DNA of 6,994 bases from Schleiferiaceae bacterium (GCA_022424815.1 JAKMGS010000094.1:1-6994); one strand, 5' to 3'. Numbered from the stretch's first letter, positions 1 through 6,902 are shown. Made by a program: numbers and translations. The notes: generated from the sequence alone by a model not told the origin.

Positions 1-962
1 ATGTAGTTCTTCAGGCCGGTATCAGCAACCAGAGCTTCCAACGCGAGGATTACTTCGATCAACCTGCAAACCCAATTTCTGATACTCAGAACTCTTTGGG
101 TGGTTACCTTAAAGGTGGTGCCAACTACAACATGAATGATGCTTCGAACTTCTTCTTCAACGCAGGTTTCATTTCACGTCAAGCACAATTTGGAGCTGTA
201 TTCCCGAACTACGGAAATACGATTAACGAGGATTTGGAAAACGAGGAAATCGTTTCATTTGAAGCGGGTTACGGTTACACAGCAAATAACCTACGCATCA
301 ACGTGAACGCTTACTCTACAACTTGGGGTAACCGTTTCCAAACCGTTTCTTTAACAAATGCTAATGGCGTTGATGGTACTGCTCAGTTCCGTGATATTGA
401 TGTGCGTCATAACGGTTTAGAGATTGAAGCAGATTACTTTGCCACGGATAAACTACGTCTAAAAGCAATGACTTCATTCGGAGACTGGAGATACACGAAA
501 GACTTCACAGCAACTCTATTCGACGACAACCAACAAGCAATCGGTGATGGTACTTTATACTTGAAAGGTGCTAAGGTTGGTGATGCAGCACAAACTACTG
601 CTTACTTCACAGCAGATTACACTGTAGCTAAAGGTGCTAGCATTGATCTAGGTCTACGTCTAGTTGACGGATTGTACGCTGATTTCTCAATCGTTGACGA
701 AGAATTCTACGCTCCTAATAACAGAGGCGCAGTAAAGCTTCCTTCTTACGGTTTAATTGATTTAGGCGCAACTTACAGAATGAACGGATTTACTTTCCGT
801 TTGAACGTAAACAACTTGGCCAACACAGTATACATTGCTGAGTCTAACACAAGTATTCACGCTGAAGATGGTGACCCAACGTGGAACGGAATCAACACTG
901 CTAACTCAGTGTGGTTCGGTTTCGGTCGTACGTGGAATGCTTCTTTGCGTTACAACTTCTAA
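1..962 (+). CDS. TonB-dependent outer-membrane receptor, C-terminal part (5' end outside window)
   Basis: The frame is open from the first full codon at base 3 to the TAA at 960-962, giving 319 codons of a larger protein. The internal TTG at 96 is not a real start, because the reading frame continues upstream of it (VVLQAGISNQSFQ...). The sequence alternates short amphipathic strands with Asn/Asp/Gly-rich turns, as in the 22-stranded beta-barrel of TonB-dependent receptors. Typical late-barrel features are visible: E-x-G-Y after an N-x-x-L-x-x-E stretch (about residues 78-90), NVNNLANTVY (about 268-277), and a final strand ending in Phe (SLRYNF), the outer-membrane C-terminal signature. The plug domain and TonB box lie off the window, so the ligand (siderophore, vitamin B12, glycan or other) cannot be named. 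Phe, Asn and Tyr codons strongly favour the C-ending form, unlike the downstream genes, which suggests high expression. A strong terminator follows. Confidence 0.88.
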   Translation, partial: VVLQAGISNQSFQREDYFDQPANPISDTQNSLGGYLKGGANYNMNDASNFFFNAGFISRQAQFGAVFPNYGNTINEDLENEEIVSFEAGYGYTANNLRINVNAYSTTWGNRFQTVSLTNANGVDGTAQFRDIDVRHNGLEIEADYFATDKLRLKAMTSFGDWRYTKDFTATLFDDNQQAIGDGTLYLKGAKVGDAAQTTAYFTADYTVAKGASIDLGLRLVDGLYADFSIVDEEFYAPNNRGAVKLPSYGLIDLGATYRMNGFTFRLNVNNLANTVYIAESNTSIHAEDGDPTWNGINTANSVWFGFGRTWNASLRYNF

Positions 963-984
963 TCTGATCTAGATTTAGATATAG

Positions 985-1015
985 GAGCCCCGCCACTTGG
1001 CGGGGCTCTTTTTTT
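985..1015 (+). terminator. Intrinsic terminator of the TonB-dependent receptor gene
   Basis: A perfect 10-bp GC-rich stem (GAGCCCCGCC at 985-994 with GGCGGGGCTC at 999-1008) closes a 4-base ACTT loop. It is followed at once by seven T residues (1009-1015). It lies 22 bases after the receptor stop codon. The next start codon is only 16 bases beyond the T-tract. Confidence 0.95.
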
Positions 1016-1031
1016 GCCTCATTTTTGACCT

Positions 1032-2072
1032 ATGAGAAAAATCCTTCTTTTAATTCCAGTACTGTTCGTGCAGAGTTGCCAAAGCACAGGTGGTGATGCT
1101 ACTGAAGTTCAAGAAATTCCGGTGGAGGCCTCGGCTACAATAGGGAATGAGGCCTTAGATAGCTTGAATGAGATCATTCGCTATGCGCCCAATGATATGG
1201 ATGCACTGGAAGCTCGTGCCGGGATGTATTTGCGTCAGCAGAATTTGAAATATGCAGCAGCTGATGTGGCGGCGGTGTTGCAATTAGACAGCTCACGAAC
1301 TAAAGCGCTAGAGTTGTGGGGAGATCTTGGTTTTGCGACGAATCAGACCCGCCAAAGTAGAGATGCTTGGCAAAAGTGTATGGCGGAGGATTCGGAAAAT
1401 GTGCCCTGTCGATTGAAGATGGCGGAGTTGTATCATGTGGTGACCGAGTTTGAGAAGAGTGCTGAATTGGTGGATGAGATCATAAAATTAGACCCTGTGA
1501 ATCCTGAAGCTCATTTCTTGAAAGGTCTGTTGATGCGAGATGCTCTCGGCGATACCACTAGAGCGTTACAGTGGATTCAGAAATCCATCGATTTAGATCC
1601 TGATTATATCGAAGCATTGGATATGTGTGGGGTGTTATACAGCGCATTGGGGAACCCTTTGGCATTAGCATACTACAATCGCTTGATCGAGTTACAGCCC
1701 CAGAACAGAATTTTCATGTACAATAGGGGAATGTTTTATTTAGGTATGCAGGATTGGAATCGAGCTTTGGAGGATTTTACGATCTGCACACAATTGGATC
1801 CAGATGATATTGAAAGTTGGTTTAACCTAGGGTATGTGCATCTTCAACTTCAAATGTATTCCGAGGCACGTGGATTCTTTAATACATCATTACGGATTCA
1901 ACCGGTCAATCACAGAGCTCTTTATGGTCGTGGCTATTGTTATGAATTGATGGGTGATATAAACAATGCTGAGGCGGATTACCGACAAGCATTGAGTTAT
2001 AATCCTGAACACGAAGGTTCAAAGCAAGGGATACAGCGCGTTCAAACCGCGCGTACTCAAGCAGGTCAATAG
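1032..2072 (+). CDS. TPR-repeat lipoprotein
   Basis: This 346-residue protein begins with a lipoprotein signal: MRK, a hydrophobic stretch, then the lipobox V-Q-S-C with Cys16 as the predicted lipidated residue. It should therefore sit in the periplasm or at the outer membrane. After a short linker, residues ~54-325 form about eight tandem 34-residue tetratricopeptide repeats. Their units start near 54, 88, 122, 156, 191, 224, 258 and 292, and most end in the D-P, Q-P or N-P turn (LDP, LQP, IQP, YNP). The conserved W/L-G-Y/F-A-P positions are clearest in ESWFNLGYVHLQLQMYSEA. TPR solenoids bind partner proteins, so this is probably a scaffold or assembly factor; no enzymatic domain is present. 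The start is fixed by the signal peptide. It has no Shine-Dalgarno sequence. Its 3' end overlaps the convergent GDPD gene. Its specific partner cannot be named from sequence. Confidence 0.9.
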   Translation: MRKILLLIPVLFVQSCQSTGGDATEVQEIPVEASATIGNEALDSLNEIIRYAPNDMDALEARAGMYLRQQNLKYAAADVAAVLQLDSSRTKALELWGDLGFATNQTRQSRDAWQKCMAEDSENVPCRLKMAELYHVVTEFEKSAELVDEIIKLDPVNPEAHFLKGLLMRDALGDTTRALQWIQKSIDLDPDYIEALDMCGVLYSALGNPLALAYYNRLIELQPQNRIFMYNRGMFYLGMQDWNRALEDFTICTQLDPDDIESWFNLGYVHLQLQMYSEARGFFNTSLRIQPVNHRALYGRGYCYELMGDINNAEADYRQALSYNPEHEGSKQGIQRVQTARTQAGQ

Positions 2073-2950
2073 GTTAAGTCTGCAAACAAATTTGGGTAAT
2101 CTGAAATAATGCCATCGACGCCCATGTCGACCAATGCTTGCATTTGTTTTAGATCATTCACAGTCCAGGGAATTACTGCGATTCTGCGGAAGTGGCACCA
2201 TGAGATCAGCTCGGGCGTCACTTGCTCGTAATTAGGGCTGTAGATATCTACGGGGAAGCCTAGTTCGTTCATCTGTTCGGCTGGAGTAGTTTCCTCCTCA
2301 CTGAGCAGGGCCAATTTTACCGGCAAGCCGGTCTTGCGCATTTCTCTCAACACGCGAGGATCGAAACTTTGGACCGTGATGTGGTTGAGTAGGTCTACCT
2401 CGGGATATTTTTTGTCTGCGGCAGCGAGCTCTGCAGCGACCAATGCGGTAAATGTATTCGGTCTGGGATGGTATATATTATCTCCAGTCGGATGGCTTTT
2501 GATCTCAATATTAAAATGTGGCCAGCGTAAACCTTCCCTTTGAATAGTGGCGAAGAGTTCATTGAGCAAGGGCTTGTGTGCTGGGGTCGGTTGTTGATCT
2601 GAAAAATCCGGATGGCCTTTAGCTCCACAATCAAACTGTGCGATGCTATCATAGGTCATCTTATACAAGCTGTATGTAAAGCCTTCATAAGTAGTATCGG
2701 TCATTTCACAGATGGACTCATTGAACCACGGCTCGTGGGAAATGATGAGCTCGTCATCCTGGGTAACGCATAGGTCTAATTCCAAGGTGCGCACTTCGGG
2801 AAATTCCAAAGCCGCTGTAAAGCCGGCAATAGTGTTTTCGGGGAATAGGCCGCGTGCACCGCGGTGACCTTGAAGGTCTAAAATGCGTTCCGGTCGTGTA
2901 CAATTTGTGAGTAAAACTGCGCAGCAAAGGAATAGGATGGAGTGCTTCAT
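2066..2950 (-). CDS. Glycerophosphodiester phosphodiesterase family lipoprotein
   Basis: This 294-residue protein is a GDPD-family TIM barrel. The family hydrolyses glycerophosphodiesters to glycerol-3-phosphate and an alcohol, with a divalent metal. Visible motifs in order are: GHRGARGLFPENT (28-40), with the HR pair at 29-30 and Glu38; LELDL (56-60), with Glu57 and Asp59; SHEP, with His72 as the second catalytic histidine; NIEIK (147-151), with Glu149 as a metal ligand; TVQSFD (192-197); PWTVND (261-266); and GVDGIISDYP (277-286). All core active-site residues appear intact. An N-terminal lipoprotein signal (lipobox L-T-N-C, Cys17) places it outside the cytoplasm, as for the secreted GlpQ type. 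It is transcribed away from the peptidase gene across a 52-base spacer. Its stop overlaps the end of the TPR gene. The alcohol specificity is not predictable. Confidence 0.93.
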   Translation of the reverse strand: MKHSILFLCCAVLLTNCTRPERILDLQGHRGARGLFPENTIAGFTAALEFPEVRTLELDLCVTQDDELIISHEPWFNESICEMTDTTYEGFTYSLYKMTYDSIAQFDCGAKGHPDFSDQQPTPAHKPLLNELFATIQREGLRWPHFNIEIKSHPTGDNIYHPRPNTFTALVAAELAAADKKYPEVDLLNHITVQSFDPRVLREMRKTGLPVKLALLSEEETTPAEQMNELGFPVDIYSPNYEQVTPELISWCHFRRIAVIPWTVNDLKQMQALVDMGVDGIISDYPNLFADLTY

Positions 2951-3002
2951 ATTATGTACATTAAGGGACCTATTTTGATCACACCTCTAAAATACTTTCC
3001 TA
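2951..3002. promoter_or_regulatory. Divergent intergenic spacer between the GDPD and oligopeptidase B genes
   Basis: This 52-base AT-rich spacer separates two divergently transcribed genes, so promoters for both are expected here or just inside the coding ends. On the + strand TATTTTG (2971-2977) resembles the Bacteroidota -7 element but is one base short of TAnnTTTG. On the - strand TATTTTAG is a one-mismatch version. Neither has a well-placed -33 TTTG, so I do not assign exact promoters. No Shine-Dalgarno sequence precedes either start. Confidence 0.4.
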
Positions 3003-5120
3003 ATGCGACAAAAGGCAATCTTAGGTCTTAGTTTTGTGACCCTTCTTACCCAATGCACTATGAGTGATACGACGCCTATGGGCGAACCTAGAGCAAAAGA
3101 AATTCCATTTGAAATGACCGAGCACGGGGATACTCGTGTGGACGAATTCTACTGGCTGCGCGAGCGCGAGAACCCAGAGGTTATAGACTATTTAAATGCT
3201 GAGAACGCCTATCGTGAGAAAATCATGTCCGGCACAGAAGATTTACAGGGCCGATTATACGATGAGATGGTCGCGCGTATTAAGAAAGACGATAGCTCCG
3301 TGCCGTACGAATTGGACGGATATTTCTACTATACCCGCTACGAAGGCGACCTTGAGTACCCGCTGTATTGTCGTAAGCGGGGATCGCTCGAGGCGGAAGA
3401 AGAGATCATGTTGAATGTTAATGAGCTCGCGGAAGGTCACGAATACTATCAAGTGGCAGGTCTGAGCATGCACCCGTCGAATCAAAAAATCTCCTTTGGA
3501 GTAGATACGGTCAGCCGCAGGATCTACACCATATACACCAAGGATTTGATCACTGGTGCCATTGAGCTGGTCACAGAGAACGAGTGTACGGGAGGTTCGA
3601 CTTGGAGTGCGGATGGGAACTACTTGTTCTACACGGTAAAAAATTTGGAAACCCTACGTAGCGACAAAATCAAACGCTGGGATGCCAAAACCGGCACGCA
3701 CGAACTCATTTTTGAAGAAAAGGACGAGACCTTCTCCACCTTCGTATACAAGACTCGCAGCAAGGAATACATCATCATCGGCAGTGGCTCGACCATGAGC
3801 GATGAGTACAGATTTATTCCGGCCAATGAGCCACTGGCGGAGTTTCAGCTTATTCAGCCTCGCGAGCGCGGATTGGAATATGGGGTGAGCCATTTTGGAG
3901 AGCACTTCTACATTCGTACGAATGCGGATGGGGCTACGAATTTTAAATTAGTCAAGGCTCCTGTTACAACTCCTTCCAAAACACAATGGGAAGATGTTAT
4001 CGCCCATCGGGAGGATGTATACCTGGAATCCATGGAGCTCTTCTCTGATTACTTAGTGCTCGAGGAACGCTCGAACGGCCTAACGCAATTGCGTATTCAG
4101 CCTTGGGGTGGTGAGGCGTACTACCTGCCTTTTGAAGAGGAGGTATATACGGCCTATCTGGGCAATAACCCGAGCTTTGATCAGGGGCACTTGCGCTATG
4201 GATATACTTCGCTAACCACGCCAGGAAGCGTCATAGATTACGATTTTAAAACGGGTGAAAAGACCGTACAGAAGCAGCAGGAAGTAGTGGGTGGTTACGA
4301 TGCTAGTGCCTATGAAACCAAGCGATTGTGGGCCACTGCGAACGACGGTACGAAAGTGCCTGTTTCCATCGTCTATAAAAAGAGCTTGCTTCGTGAAAAC
4401 GGACCTAATCCCACGTTGCTCTATGGTTATGGAAGCTATGGGATTACCATCGACCCATCGTTTTCAAGCGTTAGGTTGAGTTTGCTCGACCGCGGATTTG
4501 TGTATGCCATCGCCCACATTCGCGGCTCGCAATACATGGGGCGTCCTTGGTATGAGAACGGTAAGATGTTTGAAAAGAAAAACACGTTCTCAGACTTCAT
4601 TAATTGTGCCGAGGCATTGATCGACGAAGGGTATGCCACCCCGGAAACCCTTATGGCGATGGGAGGTAGTGCCGGCGGATTATTGATGGGTGCAGTAGTA
4701 AACGACCGTCCAGATTTGTTCCGCGGAGTGATCGCAGCCGTGCCTTTTGTCGATGTAGTGACCACCATGTTGGACGAAAGTATTCCGCTCACTACGGGTG
4801 AGTTCGACGAGTGGGGGAATCCTAAGAATGAGGATAGCTACTATTACATGAAATCTTACAGCCCTTATGATAATGTAAAGGCGCAGGAGTATCCTGCCAT
4901 GCTCATTACTACTGGGTTGCACGATAGCCAGGTACAGTATTGGGAGCCGGCAAAGTGGATAGCGCGTCTTAGAAAAACTCGCACGAATCCGGAAGAGCCC
5001 CTACTGATGTATTGCAATATGGACACGGGACATGGAGGTGCGTCAGGAAGATTTGCGGCGTTGAAAGAGACGGCGATGGAATACGCATTTTTCTTAGATT
5101 TAATGGGAATTAAATCATGA
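3003..5120 (+). CDS. Oligopeptidase B-like S9A serine peptidase (predicted lipoprotein)
   Basis: This 705-residue protein has the full length and layout of the prolyl oligopeptidase family S9A. An N-terminal segment and beta-propeller (about 30-430) are followed by an alpha/beta-hydrolase domain (about 440-705). The nucleophile elbow is GGSAGG with Ser556, the oligopeptidase B form rather than the prolyl oligopeptidase form GGSNGG. The triad is completed by Asp641 (GLHDSQVQYWEPAKW) and His677 (DTGHGG). Long OpB-type blocks are present (GYGSYG, HIRGSQYMGRPWYENGK, KNTFSDF, LTTGEFDEWGNP, SYSPYDNV). OpB enzymes cleave after Arg or Lys in short peptides and are usually cytosolic. Here the N-terminus has a lipobox (L-T-Q-C, Cys18), which suggests periplasmic or outer-membrane-anchored action. 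The acidic specificity block reads E600-F-D602-E, with Asp where enterobacterial OpB has Glu. Its stop overlaps the start of the GldA-like gene by ATGA, so the two are probably co-translated. Confidence 0.92.
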   Translation: MRQKAILGLSFVTLLTQCTMSDTTPMGEPRAKEIPFEMTEHGDTRVDEFYWLRERENPEVIDYLNAENAYREKIMSGTEDLQGRLYDEMVARIKKDDSSVPYELDGYFYYTRYEGDLEYPLYCRKRGSLEAEEEIMLNVNELAEGHEYYQVAGLSMHPSNQKISFGVDTVSRRIYTIYTKDLITGAIELVTENECTGGSTWSADGNYLFYTVKNLETLRSDKIKRWDAKTGTHELIFEEKDETFSTFVYKTRSKEYIIIGSGSTMSDEYRFIPANEPLAEFQLIQPRERGLEYGVSHFGEHFYIRTNADGATNFKLVKAPVTTPSKTQWEDVIAHREDVYLESMELFSDYLVLEERSNGLTQLRIQPWGGEAYYLPFEEEVYTAYLGNNPSFDQGHLRYGYTSLTTPGSVIDYDFKTGEKTVQKQQEVVGGYDASAYETKRLWATANDGTKVPVSIVYKKSLLRENGPNPTLLYGYGSYGITIDPSFSSVRLSLLDRGFVYAIAHIRGSQYMGRPWYENGKMFEKKNTFSDFINCAEALIDEGYATPETLMAMGGSAGGLLMGAVVNDRPDLFRGVIAAVPFVDVVTTMLDESIPLTTGEFDEWGNPKNEDSYYYMKSYSPYDNVKAQEYPAMLITTGLHDSQVQYWEPAKWIARLRKTRTNPEEPLLMYCNMDTGHGGASGRFAALKETAMEYAFFLDLMGIKS

Positions 5121-5803
5121 GTATATACGTCCAAAATATCACCAAATCCTATGGGCCTCAGAAGGCCCTGAACGCCATTTCTTTAGAGATAAAGCATGGT
5201 CAGATCACAGGGTTGTTGGGGCCAAATGGTGCAGGGAAAAGTACGCTCATGAAAATTATTACCGGCTCGATTATTCCTGACGAAGGAACGGTTACTGTAG
5301 ATGGCGTGAATGTGGTAGATGAACCGCTGAAGGTGCAGCGGACATTGGGGTATTTGCCGGAGCACAATCCGCAGTATCTTGAACTGTATGTCAAGGAGTA
5401 TTTAGCTTATGTGGCATCGGTATATAAGGTGCCCAAACCTCGAGTAGATGAGGTCATCATTCAAACCATTTTGGGGCCAGAGAAGCATAAAAAAATTGGT
5501 GCCTTATCCAAAGGTTATCGCCAACGTGTAGGACTAGCCGCCGCCTTGATCCCAGATCCAGCCGTGTTGATTCTAGATGAACCGACCACAGGTTTAGATC
5601 CAGCACAACTGGCTGAAATCCGCGCCCTGCTCAAGAATATCGCTGCAGATAAGACCGTCCTTTTTTCTACCCACATCATGCAAGAAGTGGTGGAGTTGTG
5701 CGATGAAGTAGTTTTTTTAAAGTCAGGCGAGATTCATCAACAATGTGGACTTGAGGAGATTGCGAAGGGCCCCGCTCATCTAGAACACCTTTTTACACTT
5801 TGA
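5117..5803 (+). CDS. gldA: GldA-like ABC transporter ATP-binding protein (compact form)
   Basis: This 228-residue cytoplasmic ABC ATPase has every nucleotide-binding motif: Walker A GPNGAGKST (35-43), a GYLPEHNPQY Q-loop region (78-87) with Glu82 where Gln is common, a signature LSKGYRQR (130-137) in place of LSGGQ, Walker B VLILDEPT with catalytic Glu155, D-loop GLDP (159-162) and the H-loop STH with His186. The N-terminal sequence, the LPEHNP segment and STHIMQEV are what I recall of GldA, the ATPase of the GldA-GldF-GldG complex needed for gliding in Flavobacterium. From memory GldA is about 300 residues. This protein is about 70 shorter and lacks the usual domain after the H-loop, yet ends in LEHLF, like the usual GldA C-terminus (LEDVF). 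The start is set by the 4-base ATGA overlap with the peptidase gene. No permease lies nearby, so partners must be encoded elsewhere. Another DrrA/CcmA-type ATPase is the alternative. Confidence 0.8.
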   Translation: MSIYVQNITKSYGPQKALNAISLEIKHGQITGLLGPNGAGKSTLMKIITGSIIPDEGTVTVDGVNVVDEPLKVQRTLGYLPEHNPQYLELYVKEYLAYVASVYKVPKPRVDEVIIQTILGPEKHKKIGALSKGYRQRVGLAAALIPDPAVLILDEPTTGLDPAQLAEIRALLKNIAADKTVLFSTHIMQEVVELCDEVVFLKSGEIHQQCGLEEIAKGPAHLEHLFTL

Positions 5804-5815
5804 TAGACATAGATG

Positions 5816-5848
5816 TTTGGTGTGTCCATTAATAGTGCATACCTTTGT
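5816..5848 (+). promoter_or_regulatory. Bacteroidota-type sigma promoter for tRNA-fMet
   Basis: TTTG at 5816-5819 (-33 element) and TACCTTTGT at 5840-5848 (-7 element) match the Bacteroidota consensus TTTG / TAnnTTTGY exactly, with a 20-base spacer. The tRNA begins 11 bases after the -7 element, so transcription would start at or just upstream of the tRNA 5' end. The promoter begins 13 bases after the gldA stop. Confidence 0.8.
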
Positions 5849-5859
5849 GCCCACAATAA

Positions 5860-5933
<74 letters not shown>

Positions 5934-5940
5934 AAGGAAA

Positions 5941-5971
5941 AGCCTTGATGCACAGCATCAGGGCTTTTTTT
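5941..5971 (+). terminator. Intrinsic terminator of tRNA-fMet
   Basis: A 10-bp stem (AGCCTTGATG at 5941-5950 with CATCAGGGCT at 5956-5965, one G-T wobble) closes a 5-base loop CACAG. The right arm runs into a seven-T tract (5965-5971). It lies 9 bases after the tRNA. Confidence 0.92.
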
Positions 5972-6082
5972 ATGTCTTGAATCGAACAGGTTAATGAAAC
6001 ACCTTTTAATTGGACCGGCCTTATATACGTTTAAGGGACATACCTCGTTATCAATCAAACTTGGTAAATTACTTAATGCATA

Positions 6083-6682
6083 ATGAAGATAAGAGGGAAA
6101 GTTCTTGTAGTGGTGTTTTTCTGTTGTCAATCACTAGTCGCACAGACCTATGTTAGAGTCGGTCCGAGTGTTTTATTTAATTATAATTTCTTCGATGAGT
6201 TGGTCTATTCAAATATCGGGGGCGAAGTGTCCGCAGAATTTAGCTTGTCTAGAAAGTTCACGATGAATATACCTTTAATGGTACATTATGGGGAGCATGA
6301 AAACATTTTTGATGAAGCGGTCACTACAAAAAATACACTCATAGGTATTAGTCCTGAAATTAGGTATCACACAAGAAAGAGGTACAAGGATGTTTTTTAC
6401 GGTATAGGAGGAGAAATAAAGCATTTAAACTCCATGAATTTTGTCCCACCCGATGAGAACAATGAAAGCCCCACTTTATCGAATTGGGAGTACAACGTTG
6501 TATTTTCTTTTGGTCAAAATATTTCTTTGAGGAAAGGTCTTCTGACTCCAATCGTTTACTTCGGTATAGGTCATGGACAAGAAAATGAGTACTCCTATAG
6601 CGCTAGAGGTGGATTTACCTACGGCTTTAAAAGTAATGTGAAAACTAAGAAGAGATTTAACAAGAGTAAAAGTTGGCAATAG
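6083..6682 (+). CDS. Unrecognised secreted small beta-barrel-like protein
   Basis: I do not recognise a family for this 199-residue protein. It starts with a clear Sec signal peptide (MKIRGK, hydrophobic core VLVVVFFCC, then LVAQ with likely cleavage after Ala20). The mature part has about eight alternating-polarity stretches (roughly 22-34, 43-55, 58-69, 84-98, 102-115, 135-149, 153-163 and 169-182), separated by polar turns and Gly-rich segments such as GGEVSAEF, FYGIGGEI and YFGIGHG. This fits a small 8-stranded outer-membrane beta-barrel. The expected terminal Phe is not at the end: the last strand stops at YGF (180-182), followed by a Lys/Arg-rich tail of 17 residues. The gene is visibly more AT-rich than the genes to its left and sits alone between the tRNA and the tRNA-like fragment, so horizontal acquisition is possible. 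The start has no Shine-Dalgarno sequence. Confidence 0.7.
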   Translation: MKIRGKVLVVVFFCCQSLVAQTYVRVGPSVLFNYNFFDELVYSNIGGEVSAEFSLSRKFTMNIPLMVHYGEHENIFDEAVTTKNTLIGISPEIRYHTRKRYKDVFYGIGGEIKHLNSMNFVPPDENNESPTLSNWEYNVVFSFGQNISLRKGLLTPIVYFGIGHGQENEYSYSARGGFTYGFKSNVKTKKRFNKSKSWQ

Positions 6683-6802
6683 TTGCATCTAAACCAACAC
6701 TTCTAAAGTTGTACTCGCTATTCCTTAAGTTCACTAAGGTTGATTCTTATCAAGCTAACTTCGATTTTACAAAGTCTCAGTAAATCTCTTTATAGAATAA
6801 TT

Positions 6803-6863
6803 TCATTGGAAGGAGTTTGATGCGGTTTCGTAAGAATTTTGAATTTCTTCCAATGGCCTTTTT
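6803..6863 (+). terminator. Long stem-loop with T-tract, candidate terminator or small-RNA end
   Basis: CATTGGAAG (6804-6812) pairs perfectly with CTTCCAATG (6847-6855). The stem can extend inward through wobble and A-T pairs (6813-6818 with 6841-6846) and outward by one T-G pair. It closes a loop of about 22 bases, and TTTTT follows at 6859-6863. The distance from the upstream stop codon (about 120 bases) and the large loop are unusual for a simple terminator. Confidence 0.55.
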
Positions 6864-6902
6864 GTAATCATCTTACAAATAGAGTCTTAGAAATATATAC
6901 GT

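Noticed and set aside
96..98. TTG at 96 as the start of the first gene
   Set aside because: The same frame is open to the left edge and continues receptor-like sequence, so the gene simply enters from outside the window.
2334..2543. Plus-strand 69-codon open frame inside the GDPD gene
   Set aside because: It is antisense to the GDPD coding sequence, which has all its catalytic motifs, and has no independent evidence.
4436..4792. Minus-strand 118-codon open frame inside the peptidase gene
   Set aside because: It lies fully antisense to the catalytic domain, whose motifs are unmistakable. It shows no signal or domain and is a shadow frame, like the other antisense frames at 3255-3485, 3629-3905, 4680-4922 and 4865-5134.
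3003..5120. Assignment as a prolyl oligopeptidase (POP) rather than oligopeptidase B
   Set aside because: The nucleophile motif is GGSAGG and the surrounding blocks (GFVYAIAHIRGSQYMGR, DSQVQYWEPAKW) are of OpB type, not the GGSNGG of POP.
5806..5826. Weak hairpin GACATA/TGTGTC after gldA as a gldA terminator
   Set aside because: It has only six pairs, one a wobble, a 9-base loop and no T-tract, and it overlaps the tRNA promoter. More likely chance.
6476..6688. Minus-strand 70-codon open frame antisense to the beta-barrel-like gene
   Set aside because: The plus-strand frame has a signal peptide and beta-strand periodicity, while this frame has neither, nor any domain.
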